This document shows positions 8,359-16,679 of a stretch of 64,000 nucleotides of DNA, piece after piece; the stretch's first letter is position 1; each line of letters starts with the position of its first letter. The notes below the pieces were generated by a model. That model saw only the letters and a program-made list of their open reading frames with translations. It did no database searches and was not told where the DNA came from. Location: NCBI RefSeq assembly GCF_018327705.1, contig NZ_BNEM01000001.1, positions 2,666,001-2,730,000 on the forward strand, in the 5' to 3' direction. This stretch comes from Catellatospora sp. TT07R-123. GTDB taxonomy: Bacteria > Actinomycetota > Actinomycetes > Mycobacteriales > Micromonosporaceae. The position numbers were made by a program, and so were the translations under genes.

Positions 8359-8460
8359 GACCGCATGATACCCCGTACGCGCGCGGGACGGCATCTCGCA
8401 TACCGCCCATTGCGCGCACACCCACCGCGCGTAACACTGCGGTCACGACGGAACGTACTC

Positions 8461-8499
8461 GTCCGCTCGCGCGTCGCAGATGCGGCGCCGCGAGCGGAC
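8461..8499. repeat. Inverted repeat in the leuS-moxR divergent region
   Basis: GTCCGCTCGCG (8461-8471) pairs with CGCGAGCGGAC (8489-8499), and the inner bases nearly pair too, leaving an AGAT loop. It lies between the leuS promoter and moxR, and could be an operator or a structural hairpin. The rest of 8371-8582 shows nothing else I recognise. Confidence 0.45.
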
Positions 8500-8582
8500 G
8501 ATGTTCCCCAAGGCAACCAACGCCGCGACCATGAGCGTTCTGGTCTCGGCTAGGTGATCAGAATGGTGGGAGGCCGGTGACC

Positions 8583-8636
8583 ATGATCAGCGAGCACCAC
8601 GCGCCCCACGGTCGCGAACTTCAGGAGGACATGTGA
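8583..8636 (+). CDS. Possible 17-codon upstream frame coupled to moxR
   Basis: ATG at 8583 with GGGAGG 9 nt upstream encodes MISEHHAPHGRELQEDM. Its TGA stop overlaps the moxR GTG (GTGA). The moxR ribosome site AGGAGG lies inside it. It may couple translation to moxR, or the overlap may be chance. Confidence 0.3.
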   Translation: MISEHHAPHGRELQEDM

Positions 8637-9679
8637 CCACGCAACGAGGCGGGAGCGAACTCACCGACCCCATGACGGTCGAGGAGTTCCGGGCCACGAC
8701 CAACGCGATCGTGGCCAACATCGAGCAGGTCATCGAGGGCAAGACAGCCACCGTGCGGCTGGCGCTGGCGGTGCTGCTGGCCGAGGGGCACCTGCTCATC
8801 GAGGACGTACCCGGCGTCGGCAAGACCAAGCTGGCCAAGGCGCTGGCCCGGTCCATCGACTGCTCGGTGCGGCGCATCCAGTTCACCCCCGACCTGCTGC
8901 CCAGCGACGTGACCGGCGTCAGCGTCTACAACCAGGAGACGCGGGAGTTCGAGTTCAAGCCGGGCGCCGTCTTCGCCAACCTGGTGGTCGGCGACGAGAT
9001 CAACCGGGCCTCGCCGAAGACCCAGTCGGCGCTGCTGGAGTGCATGGAAGAGCACCAGGTCACGGTCGACGGCGAGACGTACTTCATGGACATGCCGTTC
9101 ATGGTGATCGCCACGCAGAACCCGATCGAGATGGAGGGCACGTACCCGCTGCCCGAGGCCCAGCGCGACCGGTTCACCGCCCGCATCGCGATGGGCTACC
9201 CGGACGCCGCCGCCGAGTACGCCATGCTCGACGGCTACCAGGCGCACGACCCCCTGGACGACCTCACCGCGGTCGCCGACGCGAGCGCGGTGCGCCGCCT
9301 GATCGCCACCGTACGCAGCGTGCACGTGGCCGAGCAGGTCAAGCGGTATGCGGTCGAGCTGGTCACCGCCACCCGCGAGGCCCCCGAACTGCGCCTGGGC
9401 GCGTCCCCGCGCTCGACGCTGCAACTGCTGCGCACCGCGAAGGCGGTCGCGGCGCTGGACGGCCGCGACTACGTCGTCCCCGACGACCTCCAGACGCTGG
9501 CCGTGCCGGTGCTGGCGCACCGGGTCATCCCCACCGCCGACGCGCAGCTGGCCCGGCGCACCACCGATGCGATCCTGTCGGAGCTGGTGCACCGGCTGCC
9601 CGTGCCGCACGACCGGCGCTCCCCCTACGACACCCGTCCGGCCACCCCGCCGAACTCCTTCTACGACCGGCGGGGCTGA
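8633..9679 (+). CDS. MoxR-family AAA+ ATPase
   Basis: A 348-residue AAA+ protein. Walker A is GVGKT (61-65) and Walker B is VVGDEINRASPKTQ (119-130), followed by the sensor stretch ATQNPIEMEGTYPLPEAQRDRF typical of MoxR. The GTG at 8633 has AGGAGG at 8622-8627. MoxR proteins act as chaperone-like ATPases for partners encoded beside them, usually DUF58 and transglutaminase or VWA proteins. The next two genes are DUF58 and TgpA, with gaps of 3 bp and -4 bp, so this is one operon. The substrate is unknown. Confidence 0.93.
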   Translation: MTTQRGGSELTDPMTVEEFRATTNAIVANIEQVIEGKTATVRLALAVLLAEGHLLIEDVPGVGKTKLAKALARSIDCSVRRIQFTPDLLPSDVTGVSVYNQETREFEFKPGAVFANLVVGDEINRASPKTQSALLECMEEHQVTVDGETYFMDMPFMVIATQNPIEMEGTYPLPEAQRDRFTARIAMGYPDAAAEYAMLDGYQAHDPLDDLTAVADASAVRRLIATVRSVHVAEQVKRYAVELVTATREAPELRLGASPRSTLQLLRTAKAVAALDGRDYVVPDDLQTLAVPVLAHRVIPTADAQLARRTTDAILSELVHRLPVPHDRRSPYDTRPATPPNSFYDRRG

Positions 9680-9682
9680 CCC

Positions 9683-10984
9683 ATGCGCGAGGCGCTGCGA
9701 GGGCTGACCACCCGGGGCCGGTCCTTCCTGGCCGCCGGGACGGCCGCGCTGCTGTGCGCGGTGGTGCTCGGCGAGAAGGACCTGATGCGGGTGGCGGTGC
9801 TCCTCGTGGCGCTGCCGCTGCTCGCGGCGCTGCACGTGGGCCGGGCGAGATACCGGCTCGCGTGCACGCGCAGCCTCGACCCGTACCGCGTGCAGGCGGG
9901 CGCCAGCGCCCGCGTGCTGCTGCGGCTGCAGAACGTGTCGCGGCTGCCCACCGGCACCCTGCTGCTGGAGGACCGGCTGCCCTACGCGCTGGGCAGCCGC
10001 CCCCGGCTGGTGCTGGAGCGGCTGGGCGCGCAGCAGGCCAGCTCGGTGGCGTACACCGTGCGCGCCGAACTGCGCGGCCGCTACGACGTCGGCCCGCTGA
10101 CGCTGCGGATGACCGACCCGTTCGGCCTGTGCGAGCTGACCCGCTCGTTCCCCAGCACCGACAAGCTCACCGTGATCCCGCAGGTGTCGGCGCTACAGCT
10201 GGTCCGGCTGGCCGGCGAGTACTCCGGCACCGGCGACAGCCGGGCCCGCTCGGTGGCGGTGCACGGCGAGGACGACGCGGCCACCCGCGAGTACCGCCGG
10301 GGCGACGACCTGCGCCGGGTGCACTGGCGCTCGACCGCCCGCGTCGGCGAGCTGATGGTGCGCCGCGAGGAGCAGCCCTGGGAGAGCCGGGCCACGGTGC
10401 TGCTGGACACCCGGTCCGCCGCCCACCGGGGCGAGGGCCCCACGGCCAGCTTCGAGTGGGCGGTGTCGGCGTCGGCGAGCATCGCGGTCCACCTGCGCCA
10501 GGCCGGGTACCGGCTGCGCATGGTCACCGACAGCGGCGCCGACCTCGACGCCACCGAGGCGACCGGCGACGGCCTGCTGCTGGACCACCTGGCCGAGGTG
10601 AAGACCTCCCAGCGCGGCGACGTGTCGAGCCTGGTCGACCAGGTGCGCCGCCGCGCCGACGGCGGCCTGATCATCGCGGTGCTCGGCCTGCTCACGCCGG
10701 GTGAGGCCCGGCTGCTGGCCGCGCTGCGCACCAGCGGCACCACCTGCGTGGCGCTGTTCATGGACACCAACACCTGGCTGAACCTGCCCGCGGCCACCCG
10801 CGAGGCCGCCGAGCGCGAGCACGCCACGGCGGCGCTGGCGCTGCTGCAGAGCGGCTGGCGCGTGCTGCGGGTCAAGCACGGCGACCAGCTGCCCTCGCTG
10901 TGGCCGCAGGCCGCCAAGGGCCAGCAGGGCTTCGCGGTGCGCGCCGCGATGGCCGAGACCGTCGGTATGGGAGGCGGCCGATGA
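9683..10984 (+). CDS. DUF58 domain-containing membrane protein
   Basis: A 433-residue protein with two N-terminal transmembrane helices (about residues 14-52) and a cytoplasmic domain. The DUF58 signature is clear near residues 203-230: REYRRGDDLRRVHWRSTAR then GELMVRREEQPW. The fold is VWA-like. DUF58 proteins are found between moxR and transglutaminase genes and are thought to work with them at the envelope. The ATG begins 3 bp after the moxR stop, and its own stop overlaps the next ATG (ATGA). Confidence 0.9.
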   Translation: MREALRGLTTRGRSFLAAGTAALLCAVVLGEKDLMRVAVLLVALPLLAALHVGRARYRLACTRSLDPYRVQAGASARVLLRLQNVSRLPTGTLLLEDRLPYALGSRPRLVLERLGAQQASSVAYTVRAELRGRYDVGPLTLRMTDPFGLCELTRSFPSTDKLTVIPQVSALQLVRLAGEYSGTGDSRARSVAVHGEDDAATREYRRGDDLRRVHWRSTARVGELMVRREEQPWESRATVLLDTRSAAHRGEGPTASFEWAVSASASIAVHLRQAGYRLRMVTDSGADLDATEATGDGLLLDHLAEVKTSQRGDVSSLVDQVRRRADGGLIIAVLGLLTPGEARLLAALRTSGTTCVALFMDTNTWLNLPAATREAAEREHATAALALLQSGWRVLRVKHGDQLPSLWPQAAKGQQGFAVRAAMAETVGMGGGR

Positions 10985-13434
10985 ACTCACGACGGCACCT
11001 GGGCCTGGTCGCGGCGGGCACGACGCTGCTCGCCTCGGCCCCGATCTCGCTGATCTTCGACGGGTACACCTGGCTGTTCCACGCGCTGCTGATGGTGGCG
11101 CTGGTGGCCGGGGCGGCGCTGGCCGCGCGCTCGCTGCGCGGGCGCACCTGGGCGCAGCTCATCGCCATGATCGCCGCGCTGTTGCTCGGCCTGACCTGGC
11201 TGTTCGGCGACGGCACCGCGGCCCTGGGACTGATCCCCACCCCGGGCACGTTCCGGCACTTCGGCGAGCTGCTGGCACTGTCCGGCGAGGAGATCCGCAG
11301 CAGCTACGTGCCCGTGCCCGACCTGCGCGGGCTGCTGTTCATCAGCGCGATGGGCATCGGCGCGGTGGCGATCCTGGTCGACCTGTGCGCGGTGAGCATC
11401 CGCCGCCCGGCGCTGGCGGGCCTGCCGATGCTGGCCATCTACTCGGTGCCGGTGGCGGTCTACGTCGACTCGGTGTCGCCGGTGCCGTTCGCGATCGGCG
11501 CGGTCGGCTTCCTGTGGCTGCTGGTCAGCGACAACGTCGACCGGGTGCGCCGGTTCGGCCGCCGCTTCACCGGTGAGGGCCGGGGCGTGGACGTGTGGGA
11601 GCCGTCCCCGCTGTCGTCGACCGGGCGGCGGCTGGCCACGGTCGGCGTGATCGCCGCGGTGCTGCTGCCGCTGGCGGTGCCCGCGATGGGCGTCGGCTTC
11701 TTCAGCCAGTTCGGCACCGGCGAGGGCCTGGGCCAGGCGGGCAAGGGCGGCCGGGGTGCCACCCGGGTCGATCTGTTCGCCGAGCTCAGCGGGCGGCTGC
11801 GGTCCTCGGCCGTACAGGACATGGTCAAGGTCAGCACCACTGACACCCGGCCGTTCTACCTGCGCTTCGGCGTCGCCGACGAGATCGGCGACAAGGGCTT
11901 CTCCAGCCGCCAGCCGGCCGGGCAGCCGGTCAACGACAACATGCCGACGCCGGTGGGCCTGGACACCAGCAACGTGGTGACCCTGCGCAACACGGCCCGG
12001 GTGGAGGTCACCCAGCAGTTCGCGATGCCGCTGGTCCCCGTGTTCGGGGCGCCGGTGTCGGTGCGCAAGCTCGGCTCGGCCTGGTCGTACGACCCCAACA
12101 TGCAGATCGTGTACTCCCAGCGGGAGAACTCGGCGGGCCGGTCCTACGAGTTCGACTACCTGCGGCCGGAGTTCACGCCCGACCAGCTGCGCACGGCCCA
12201 GCCGCTGGCGGCGTCGGACCCGGTGCAGCGGCAGTTCAGCCGGGTGCCGCAGGTGCAGTTCGTGGCGGACCTGGTCGAGCGGCTTACCAAGGACAAGACC
12301 ACGCCGTACGACAAGGTCCGTGGCCTGTACGACTACTTCTCCTCCAAGAACGAGTTCCGCTACGACCAGCTGGCCCCCAGCGGCACCAGCGGTGACGCGA
12401 TCGTCGACTTCCTGGAGGCCAAGCAGGGCTTCTGCGAGCAGTACGCGGCGGCGCTGGCGTGGATGGCGCGCACCGCGGGCATGCCCGCGCGGGTGGCGTT
12501 CGGGTTCGCGCTGGGCAACAACTTCCGCGAGGGCGTCTACACGCTGACCAACAAGAACCTGCACGCCTGGACCGAGGTGTACTTCGCCGGGTTCGGCTGG
12601 GTGCCGTTCGACGCCACCCCGGCCGCGTTCGTCATGGGCTCGGTCAACCCGGCCTGGGCGCCGAACGTGGACGCCCCGGACCTGACCCCGGGCAACCGCC
12701 CCTCGATCGCGCCCGGCGGCAGCGGCGGCCCGAACGCGAGCGGCGGGCCGACCCGCCGGCCGCTCGACCCGGGTGAGGACCTCGGCAGCGGCCCGATCAC
12801 GCCGACCTCGATCCCGGCGTGGGTGTGGTGGTCGCTGGGCGGCGGCCTGGTGCTGCTGCTGGTGCTGGCCGCACCGGCGCTGCGCCGGACGATGCTGCGG
12901 CGCCGCCGCGGCCTGCGTACGCCGGCCGGCCGGACCGCGCCACTGCCGGAGGGCGCCACCGACGCCGCGCCGCCGGAGCTGACCGTGAGCGGCGACCTGG
13001 ACGCGGCCCGCCGCCGCGCCCACCTGGCCTGGGACGAGCTCATCGATACGATGATCGACTTCCGGGTGACGGTGGACCCGGCGGAGACGCCGCGGGCCAC
13101 GGTGGACCGGCTGATCAGGACGCGGCTGACCGGGGCGGCCGAGCACGCCCGGCTGCTGGGCGTCGCCGAGGAGCGGGCCCGCTACGCGCCGGTGCCGCTG
13201 TCGGCCGACCGCCTCGGCGGCGCCGTGCGCGCGGTCCGGGCGGCGCTGGCAGCCGACGCCGACCGCGGCGTACGGCTCGCGGCGGTGCTCATGCCGCCAT
13301 CGGTCCTGCTGCGCTGGCGCAACGCGGTCTACAACGCCACCGCGGCGATGTCGGCCCGCTCATCGGCCCTGGGCGAGCGCCTGGTCCGCCTCACCCGCCC
13401 CCTGCGCATCCGCCGCCCCAAGCTCCTGCGCTGA
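10981..13434 (+). CDS. TgpA-type transmembrane transglutaminase-like protein (DUF3488)
   Basis: An 817-residue protein that starts at the ATG overlapping the DUF58 stop. The N-terminal third is a bundle of hydrophobic helices (DUF3488/TgpA_N). An extracytoplasmic transglutaminase-like domain follows, with catalytic Cys485 (QGFCEQYAAALAWMAR), His528 (LHAWTEVYF) and Asp544 (FDATP). Then come a Gly/Pro-rich linker (residues 575-610), another transmembrane helix (about 620-640) and a DUF4129-like cytoplasmic tail. It probably modifies or cleaves an envelope peptide bond; the substrate is unknown. It is the last gene of the moxR operon, followed by repeat C1 and a strong hairpin. Confidence 0.92.
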   Translation: MNSRRHLGLVAAGTTLLASAPISLIFDGYTWLFHALLMVALVAGAALAARSLRGRTWAQLIAMIAALLLGLTWLFGDGTAALGLIPTPGTFRHFGELLALSGEEIRSSYVPVPDLRGLLFISAMGIGAVAILVDLCAVSIRRPALAGLPMLAIYSVPVAVYVDSVSPVPFAIGAVGFLWLLVSDNVDRVRRFGRRFTGEGRGVDVWEPSPLSSTGRRLATVGVIAAVLLPLAVPAMGVGFFSQFGTGEGLGQAGKGGRGATRVDLFAELSGRLRSSAVQDMVKVSTTDTRPFYLRFGVADEIGDKGFSSRQPAGQPVNDNMPTPVGLDTSNVVTLRNTARVEVTQQFAMPLVPVFGAPVSVRKLGSAWSYDPNMQIVYSQRENSAGRSYEFDYLRPEFTPDQLRTAQPLAASDPVQRQFSRVPQVQFVADLVERLTKDKTTPYDKVRGLYDYFSSKNEFRYDQLAPSGTSGDAIVDFLEAKQGFCEQYAAALAWMARTAGMPARVAFGFALGNNFREGVYTLTNKNLHAWTEVYFAGFGWVPFDATPAAFVMGSVNPAWAPNVDAPDLTPGNRPSIAPGGSGGPNASGGPTRRPLDPGEDLGSGPITPTSIPAWVWWSLGGGLVLLLVLAAPALRRTMLRRRRGLRTPAGRTAPLPEGATDAAPPELTVSGDLDAARRRAHLAWDELIDTMIDFRVTVDPAETPRATVDRLIRTRLTGAAEHARLLGVAEERARYAPVPLSADRLGGAVRAVRAALAADADRGVRLAAVLMPPSVLLRWRNAVYNATAAMSARSSALGERLVRLTRPLRIRRPKLLR

Positions 13435-13477
13435 CAGCACTGCCACCGGCGGGGCGCCGTCCGCTCGCAGAGATCAC

Positions 13478-13539
13478 TGCAGTTTCGGGGAAACTGGCCG
13501 AATTCCGGCCCGCTTTCCAGCACTTTCCCCGAAACTGCA
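13478..13539 (-). repeat. Palindromic repeat family C, copy 1
   Basis: A 62-bp element with perfect 16-bp ends (TGCAGTTTCGGGGAAA at 13478-13493 and its complement at 13524-13539). The inner part can also pair (GGCCG-AATTC-CGGCC). The second copy, 23212-23273, has the same length, identical ends and the opposite orientation. Its interior differs at many positions. Confidence 0.85.
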
Positions 13540-13562
13540 CCCCTCGCGACGCGGCGCGGCGC

Positions 13563-13614
13563 ACGACTACGGCGAAGGGCCGCCCCGTCCGGGGCGGCCC
13601 TTCGCCGTAGTCGT
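13563..13614. terminator. Bidirectional terminator hairpin
   Basis: Two perfect 25-nt arms (13563-13587 and 13590-13614) around a 2-nt centre lie between the convergent tgpA and DUF3040 genes. Short ACT/AGT edges could act as weak T-tracts either way. The perfect symmetry could also mark a further palindromic repeat family. Confidence 0.7.
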
Positions 13615-13628
13615 AGATGGGGAGGGTG

Positions 13629-14012
13629 TCAGCGGTCGAACTCGCGGCGCTCGCGCCAGCGGCTCTCCAGCCGGTCGATGAGGCCCATGCCGCGGCGGGT
13701 GCGGCGGGTGGCGGTGCCGCCCACGGAACGCAGCTCGGTGCTCTGGCTGCGCCGGTGCGCGATCATCCAGTAGGCCGCCGCGCCCAGCATCAGCACGAAC
13801 CCGACCACGCCCAGCCACAGCTTGGAGCTGTCGGCCACGCCGTAGACCACCAGGCCCAGGCCGGCGAGGATGAGCACGATCGAGATGATGATCCGTCGAC
13901 GGGCTTGGAACTTCGGGTCGCTGTGGCGCACGGCCGAAGCGAACTTAGGGTCTTCGGACAGCGACCGCTCGATCTGCTCGAACAGCCTCTGCTCGTGCTC
14001 GGATAGCGGCAC
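13629..14012 (-). CDS. DUF3040 domain-containing membrane protein
   Basis: A 127-residue protein with the typical DUF3040 N-terminus MPLSEHEQRLFEQIERSL, followed by DPKF. Two hydrophobic helices (about residues 41-60 and 66-84) and a basic C-terminal tail follow. The family is actinobacterial, and its function is unknown. The GTG start has GGGGAGGAG about 4 nt upstream. A homologue (Rv2169c) lies near mraZ in M. tuberculosis. It sits alone between a terminator and the dinB end. Confidence 0.9.
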   Translation of the reverse strand: MPLSEHEQRLFEQIERSLSEDPKFASAVRHSDPKFQARRRIIISIVLILAGLGLVVYGVADSSKLWLGVVGFVLMLGAAAYWMIAHRRSQSTELRSVGGTATRRTRRGMGLIDRLESRWRERREFDR

Positions 14013-14141
14013 GGCACTCCTCCCCGGTCCGCCGGGTTCGGCGATTCCTCCCCCAGGGTGCGACGAGTCGCCCCATTCCCCAAGGTGATGATCGCCAAAC
14101 CGTGAATACGTGTCGCAGCCGGACGACTGCTACCCGTCAGT

Positions 14142-15452
14142 CTACGAGGGCAGTGGCGGGTCGGAAAGCGGGACGACCATGCCCGGAGCGGGATTTTGCG
14201 ACCCCGGCTCGCGCGGCGGCGCCTCGCGCCGGGTCGGCCCGAGAAGACTGGCCGGACGGACGGCCCCGCGACCGAACCGGGCGATGACCGCGTCGGCGGC
14301 GACCTCGGCGTCGCGCCACCCCTGCTCCGGCTCGTCCAGGGCGAGCTGCCGCACCGCCCCGTCGGCCGCCAGCAGGCCCTCCAGCCGTACGCCGACGAGC
14401 CGGATCCGCTGCTGGGACCGGACCGGCTCGAACAGCTCCCAGGCGGTGGTGAAGACGTCGTGGGCCACGTCGGTGGGGCCGCCCAGCGTCCGCGAGCGCG
14501 ACACCGTGCGGAAGTCGGCGAACCGCACCTTGATCGACACGGTGCGCCCGGCCTGCCCCGAGGCGCGGGCCCGCACCGCCACCTTCTGCGCCAGCGCCAG
14601 CAGGGTGCGGCGCAGCGCCTGCGGGTCGTCGACGTCGGTGTCGAAGGTCACCTCGGCCCCGATCGACTTCTCCTGATGCTCGGTGGTGACCCGGCGGGAG
14701 TCGCGCCCGGCGGCCAGCTCCCGCAGGTGCGCCGACAGGGCCGGGCCCAGCGCCCCGCGCAGCAGCCCGTCGGACGCCTGGGCCACGTCGCCGACCGTGT
14801 GCAGGCCGAGCTTGCGCAGCGTCTCCTCGGTACGCTCGCCGACGCCCCACAGCACCGACACCGGCAGCGGGTGCAGGAACGCCAGCACCCGGTCGGCCGG
14901 GATGACCAGCTGCCCGTCCGGTTTGGCCCGGGTGGAGCCGAGCTTGGCCAGGAACTTGTTGGACGCCACCCCGATAGAGCAGGTCAGCCGCTGCTCGGCG
15001 GCGACGCGGCGGCGGATCAGGTCGGCGATCTGCGTGGGCGGGCCGAACAGCCGGCGCGAACCCGTGACGTCGAGGAACGCCTCGTCCACCGAGAGCTGCT
15101 CGACCAGGGGCGTGATGTCGCGGAAGATCGCCATGACGGCGCGGGAGGCCTCGGCGTACGCGGACATGTCGGGCTGGATGAAGATCGCCTGCGGGCAGCG
15201 GGACCGGGCCACCGCGGTCGGCATGGCGCTGCGCACCCCGTAGGCGCGGGCCTCGTAGCTGGCCGACGACACCACTCCGCGACCGCCGGTGCCGCCCACC
15301 ACGACGGGCAGGCCGCGCAGTTCGGGCCGGCGGCGCACCTCCACCGAGGCGAAGAAGGCGTCCATGTCGATGTGCAGGATCGGGCAGCGCGAATCGTCGC
15401 CGGTCGGACCGAACCCGGCCACCGGCGCACCGCCACCCGACGCGCGCCCCAC
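14142..15452 (-). CDS. dinB: DNA polymerase IV (Y family)
   Basis: A 436-residue translesion polymerase. The catalytic carboxylates are D29 in HIDMDAFFASVE and D123-E124 in SVDEAFLDVTG, with phenylalanine as the likely steric gate. The little finger and the RPASLL motif lie near the C-terminus. A beta-clamp motif is not obvious at the very end. The GTG start follows TACGGT by 6 nt, so the mRNA is likely leaderless, and I see no LexA-like box near it. Together with the imuA'/imuB/dnaE2 genes 4 kb away, the region is rich in error-prone polymerases. Confidence 0.93.
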   Translation of the reverse strand: MGRASGGGAPVAGFGPTGDDSRCPILHIDMDAFFASVEVRRRPELRGLPVVVGGTGGRGVVSSASYEARAYGVRSAMPTAVARSRCPQAIFIQPDMSAYAEASRAVMAIFRDITPLVEQLSVDEAFLDVTGSRRLFGPPTQIADLIRRRVAAEQRLTCSIGVASNKFLAKLGSTRAKPDGQLVIPADRVLAFLHPLPVSVLWGVGERTEETLRKLGLHTVGDVAQASDGLLRGALGPALSAHLRELAAGRDSRRVTTEHQEKSIGAEVTFDTDVDDPQALRRTLLALAQKVAVRARASGQAGRTVSIKVRFADFRTVSRSRTLGGPTDVAHDVFTTAWELFEPVRSQQRIRLVGVRLEGLLAADGAVRQLALDEPEQGWRDAEVAADAVIARFGRGAVRPASLLGPTRREAPPREPGSQNPAPGMVVPLSDPPLPS

Positions 15453-15497
15453 GGGTGCACCGTACCGCGCGGGTCGGACAGCCGTTCGAACGGCGCG

Positions 15498-16643
15498 TCA
15501 GGCGCGGTAGACCAGCAGCGGGATCTGCATCTCGACCGGGGTCAGCGAGCCGTGCATGGCGACCATCGGCGCGATGCCGGGACCGTCGGTGCGCGAGGCC
15601 AGCAGCGCCCAGTCGTCGCGGCAGACCAGGACCACGTCGCCGATGCGGGCGGCGTGGTCGGCGCCGACCGGGCCGTACCAGCCGGTGGCGACGGCCTCGT
15701 CCCGGGTGCCCGCCCACACCGCGTGCCCGAACCGGGCCCGCCACACCGCGACCAGGTCGTCGGCGGCACCGGCGACGGTGTGCAGGTAGCGTGCCCGCGG
15801 CTCGCCCGCGACGTGCCGCACGCCGTCGTGCAGCGCGGGGTCGCCGTGCAGGTCGATGCGGCGGTGCATGGGGATGTCGCGCTGGCCGTGGTCGGCGGTG
15901 ACCACCAGCGCCGCGTCGGCGGGCAGCCCGTCGACCAGGATCGCCAGCAGCCGGTCGACCTCGGCGGCGGCCTGCGCCCACTGCGGCGAGGTGAGCCCGT
16001 GGTTATGCCCGGCCTTGTCCAGGTCGGGGTGGTAGCCGTAGACCAGGCTGGGACCCGGCTCGTCCTTGAGCGCGGCCAGCATCCCGGCCGCCACCTCGTC
16101 GACCCCGACCGCGGGGCAGTAGCGGGCGCCCGCGCTGGTGACGGTGGTCAGGCCGCTGCCGACGAACTCGGGCCGGCTCACGACGACCGTGCTCACCCCG
16201 GCGGCGCCCGCCGCGGCGTAGAGCGGGGGCACCGGCTGCCACCGGGCCGGGTCGGGGTCGTCGCGCCACTGGGTATGGCTGATCACGATCTCGGTGCCCG
16301 GCACCAGGCTGTAGAAGCCGAGCACGCCGTGCGCGCCCGGCACCGCACCGGTGTTGAGGCTGACCAGGCTGGTCGGGGTGGTGGAGGGGAAGCCGCAGGT
16401 GGTGAACCCGGCCGTGCCGAGCCGGCCGGCCAGCGTGTCGGCCATGGCCGGGCCGAAGCGCGCCAGCGCGGGCAGCTGCCCCCAGCCCATGCCGTCGACC
16501 AGCAGCACCGCCACCCGCCGCACCTCCGGCAGCCGGGCGGTCAGGCCCAGCCGGTCGGGCAGGCCGGGCACGCCGAGCGCGGTCAGCGCCCCGGGCAGCA
16601 CGTCGGCGATGGTGCCCTCGTCATAGCGCGGTGCGAGGAACAT
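15498..16643 (-). CDS. Type I phosphodiesterase/nucleotide pyrophosphatase family protein
   Basis: A 381-residue alkaline-phosphatase-superfamily hydrolase. The metal ligands are visible: LLVDGMGWGQ, the nucleophile Thr region FPSTTPTSL, HPDLDKAGHNHG, VTADHGQ and a C-terminal MHGSL. It probably cleaves a phosphodiester or pyrophosphate bond; the substrate is unknown. The ATG at 16643 has GGAGGGG about 10 nt upstream; an in-frame GTG at 16652 is an alternative but touches the ribosome site. It lies 36 bp after the methyltransferase gene on the same strand, so the two are likely cotranscribed. Confidence 0.88.
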   Translation of the reverse strand: MFLAPRYDEGTIADVLPGALTALGVPGLPDRLGLTARLPEVRRVAVLLVDGMGWGQLPALARFGPAMADTLAGRLGTAGFTTCGFPSTTPTSLVSLNTGAVPGAHGVLGFYSLVPGTEIVISHTQWRDDPDPARWQPVPPLYAAAGAAGVSTVVVSRPEFVGSGLTTVTSAGARYCPAVGVDEVAAGMLAALKDEPGPSLVYGYHPDLDKAGHNHGLTSPQWAQAAAEVDRLLAILVDGLPADAALVVTADHGQRDIPMHRRIDLHGDPALHDGVRHVAGEPRARYLHTVAGAADDLVAVWRARFGHAVWAGTRDEAVATGWYGPVGADHAARIGDVVLVCRDDWALLASRTDGPGIAPMVAMHGSLTPVEMQIPLLVYRA

Positions 16644-16679
16644 GTCGGCCACTCCCCTCCCCGGCGCGCGGCCGGTGCG

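Larger units (their letters stand above)
8144..8370 (-). promoter_or_regulatory. leuS leader region: promoter, leader peptide and attenuator
   Basis: In leuS direction the order is: TATCAT -10 (8370-8365), a 12-codon leader frame (8358-8320), a GC-rich hairpin with a T-run (8292-8266), a second AU-edged hairpin (8270-8244), a second small frame (8231-8175), then leuS. This is the layout of ribosome-mediated attenuation. Classical attenuators have been predicted before leuS in some Streptomyces; extending this to the present genome is inference. Confidence 0.7.

Noticed and set aside
5033-8368. 1111-codon frame antisense to leuS
   Set aside because: LeuS is certain; the antisense frame has the Val/Asp/Arg bias typical of shadow frames.
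10987-13146. 719-codon frame antisense to tgpA
   Set aside because: No domain and biased composition; the transglutaminase triad is on the plus strand.
14013-14141. tRNA gene or riboswitch between DUF3040 and dinB
   Set aside because: No cloverleaf or known aptamer core could be built.
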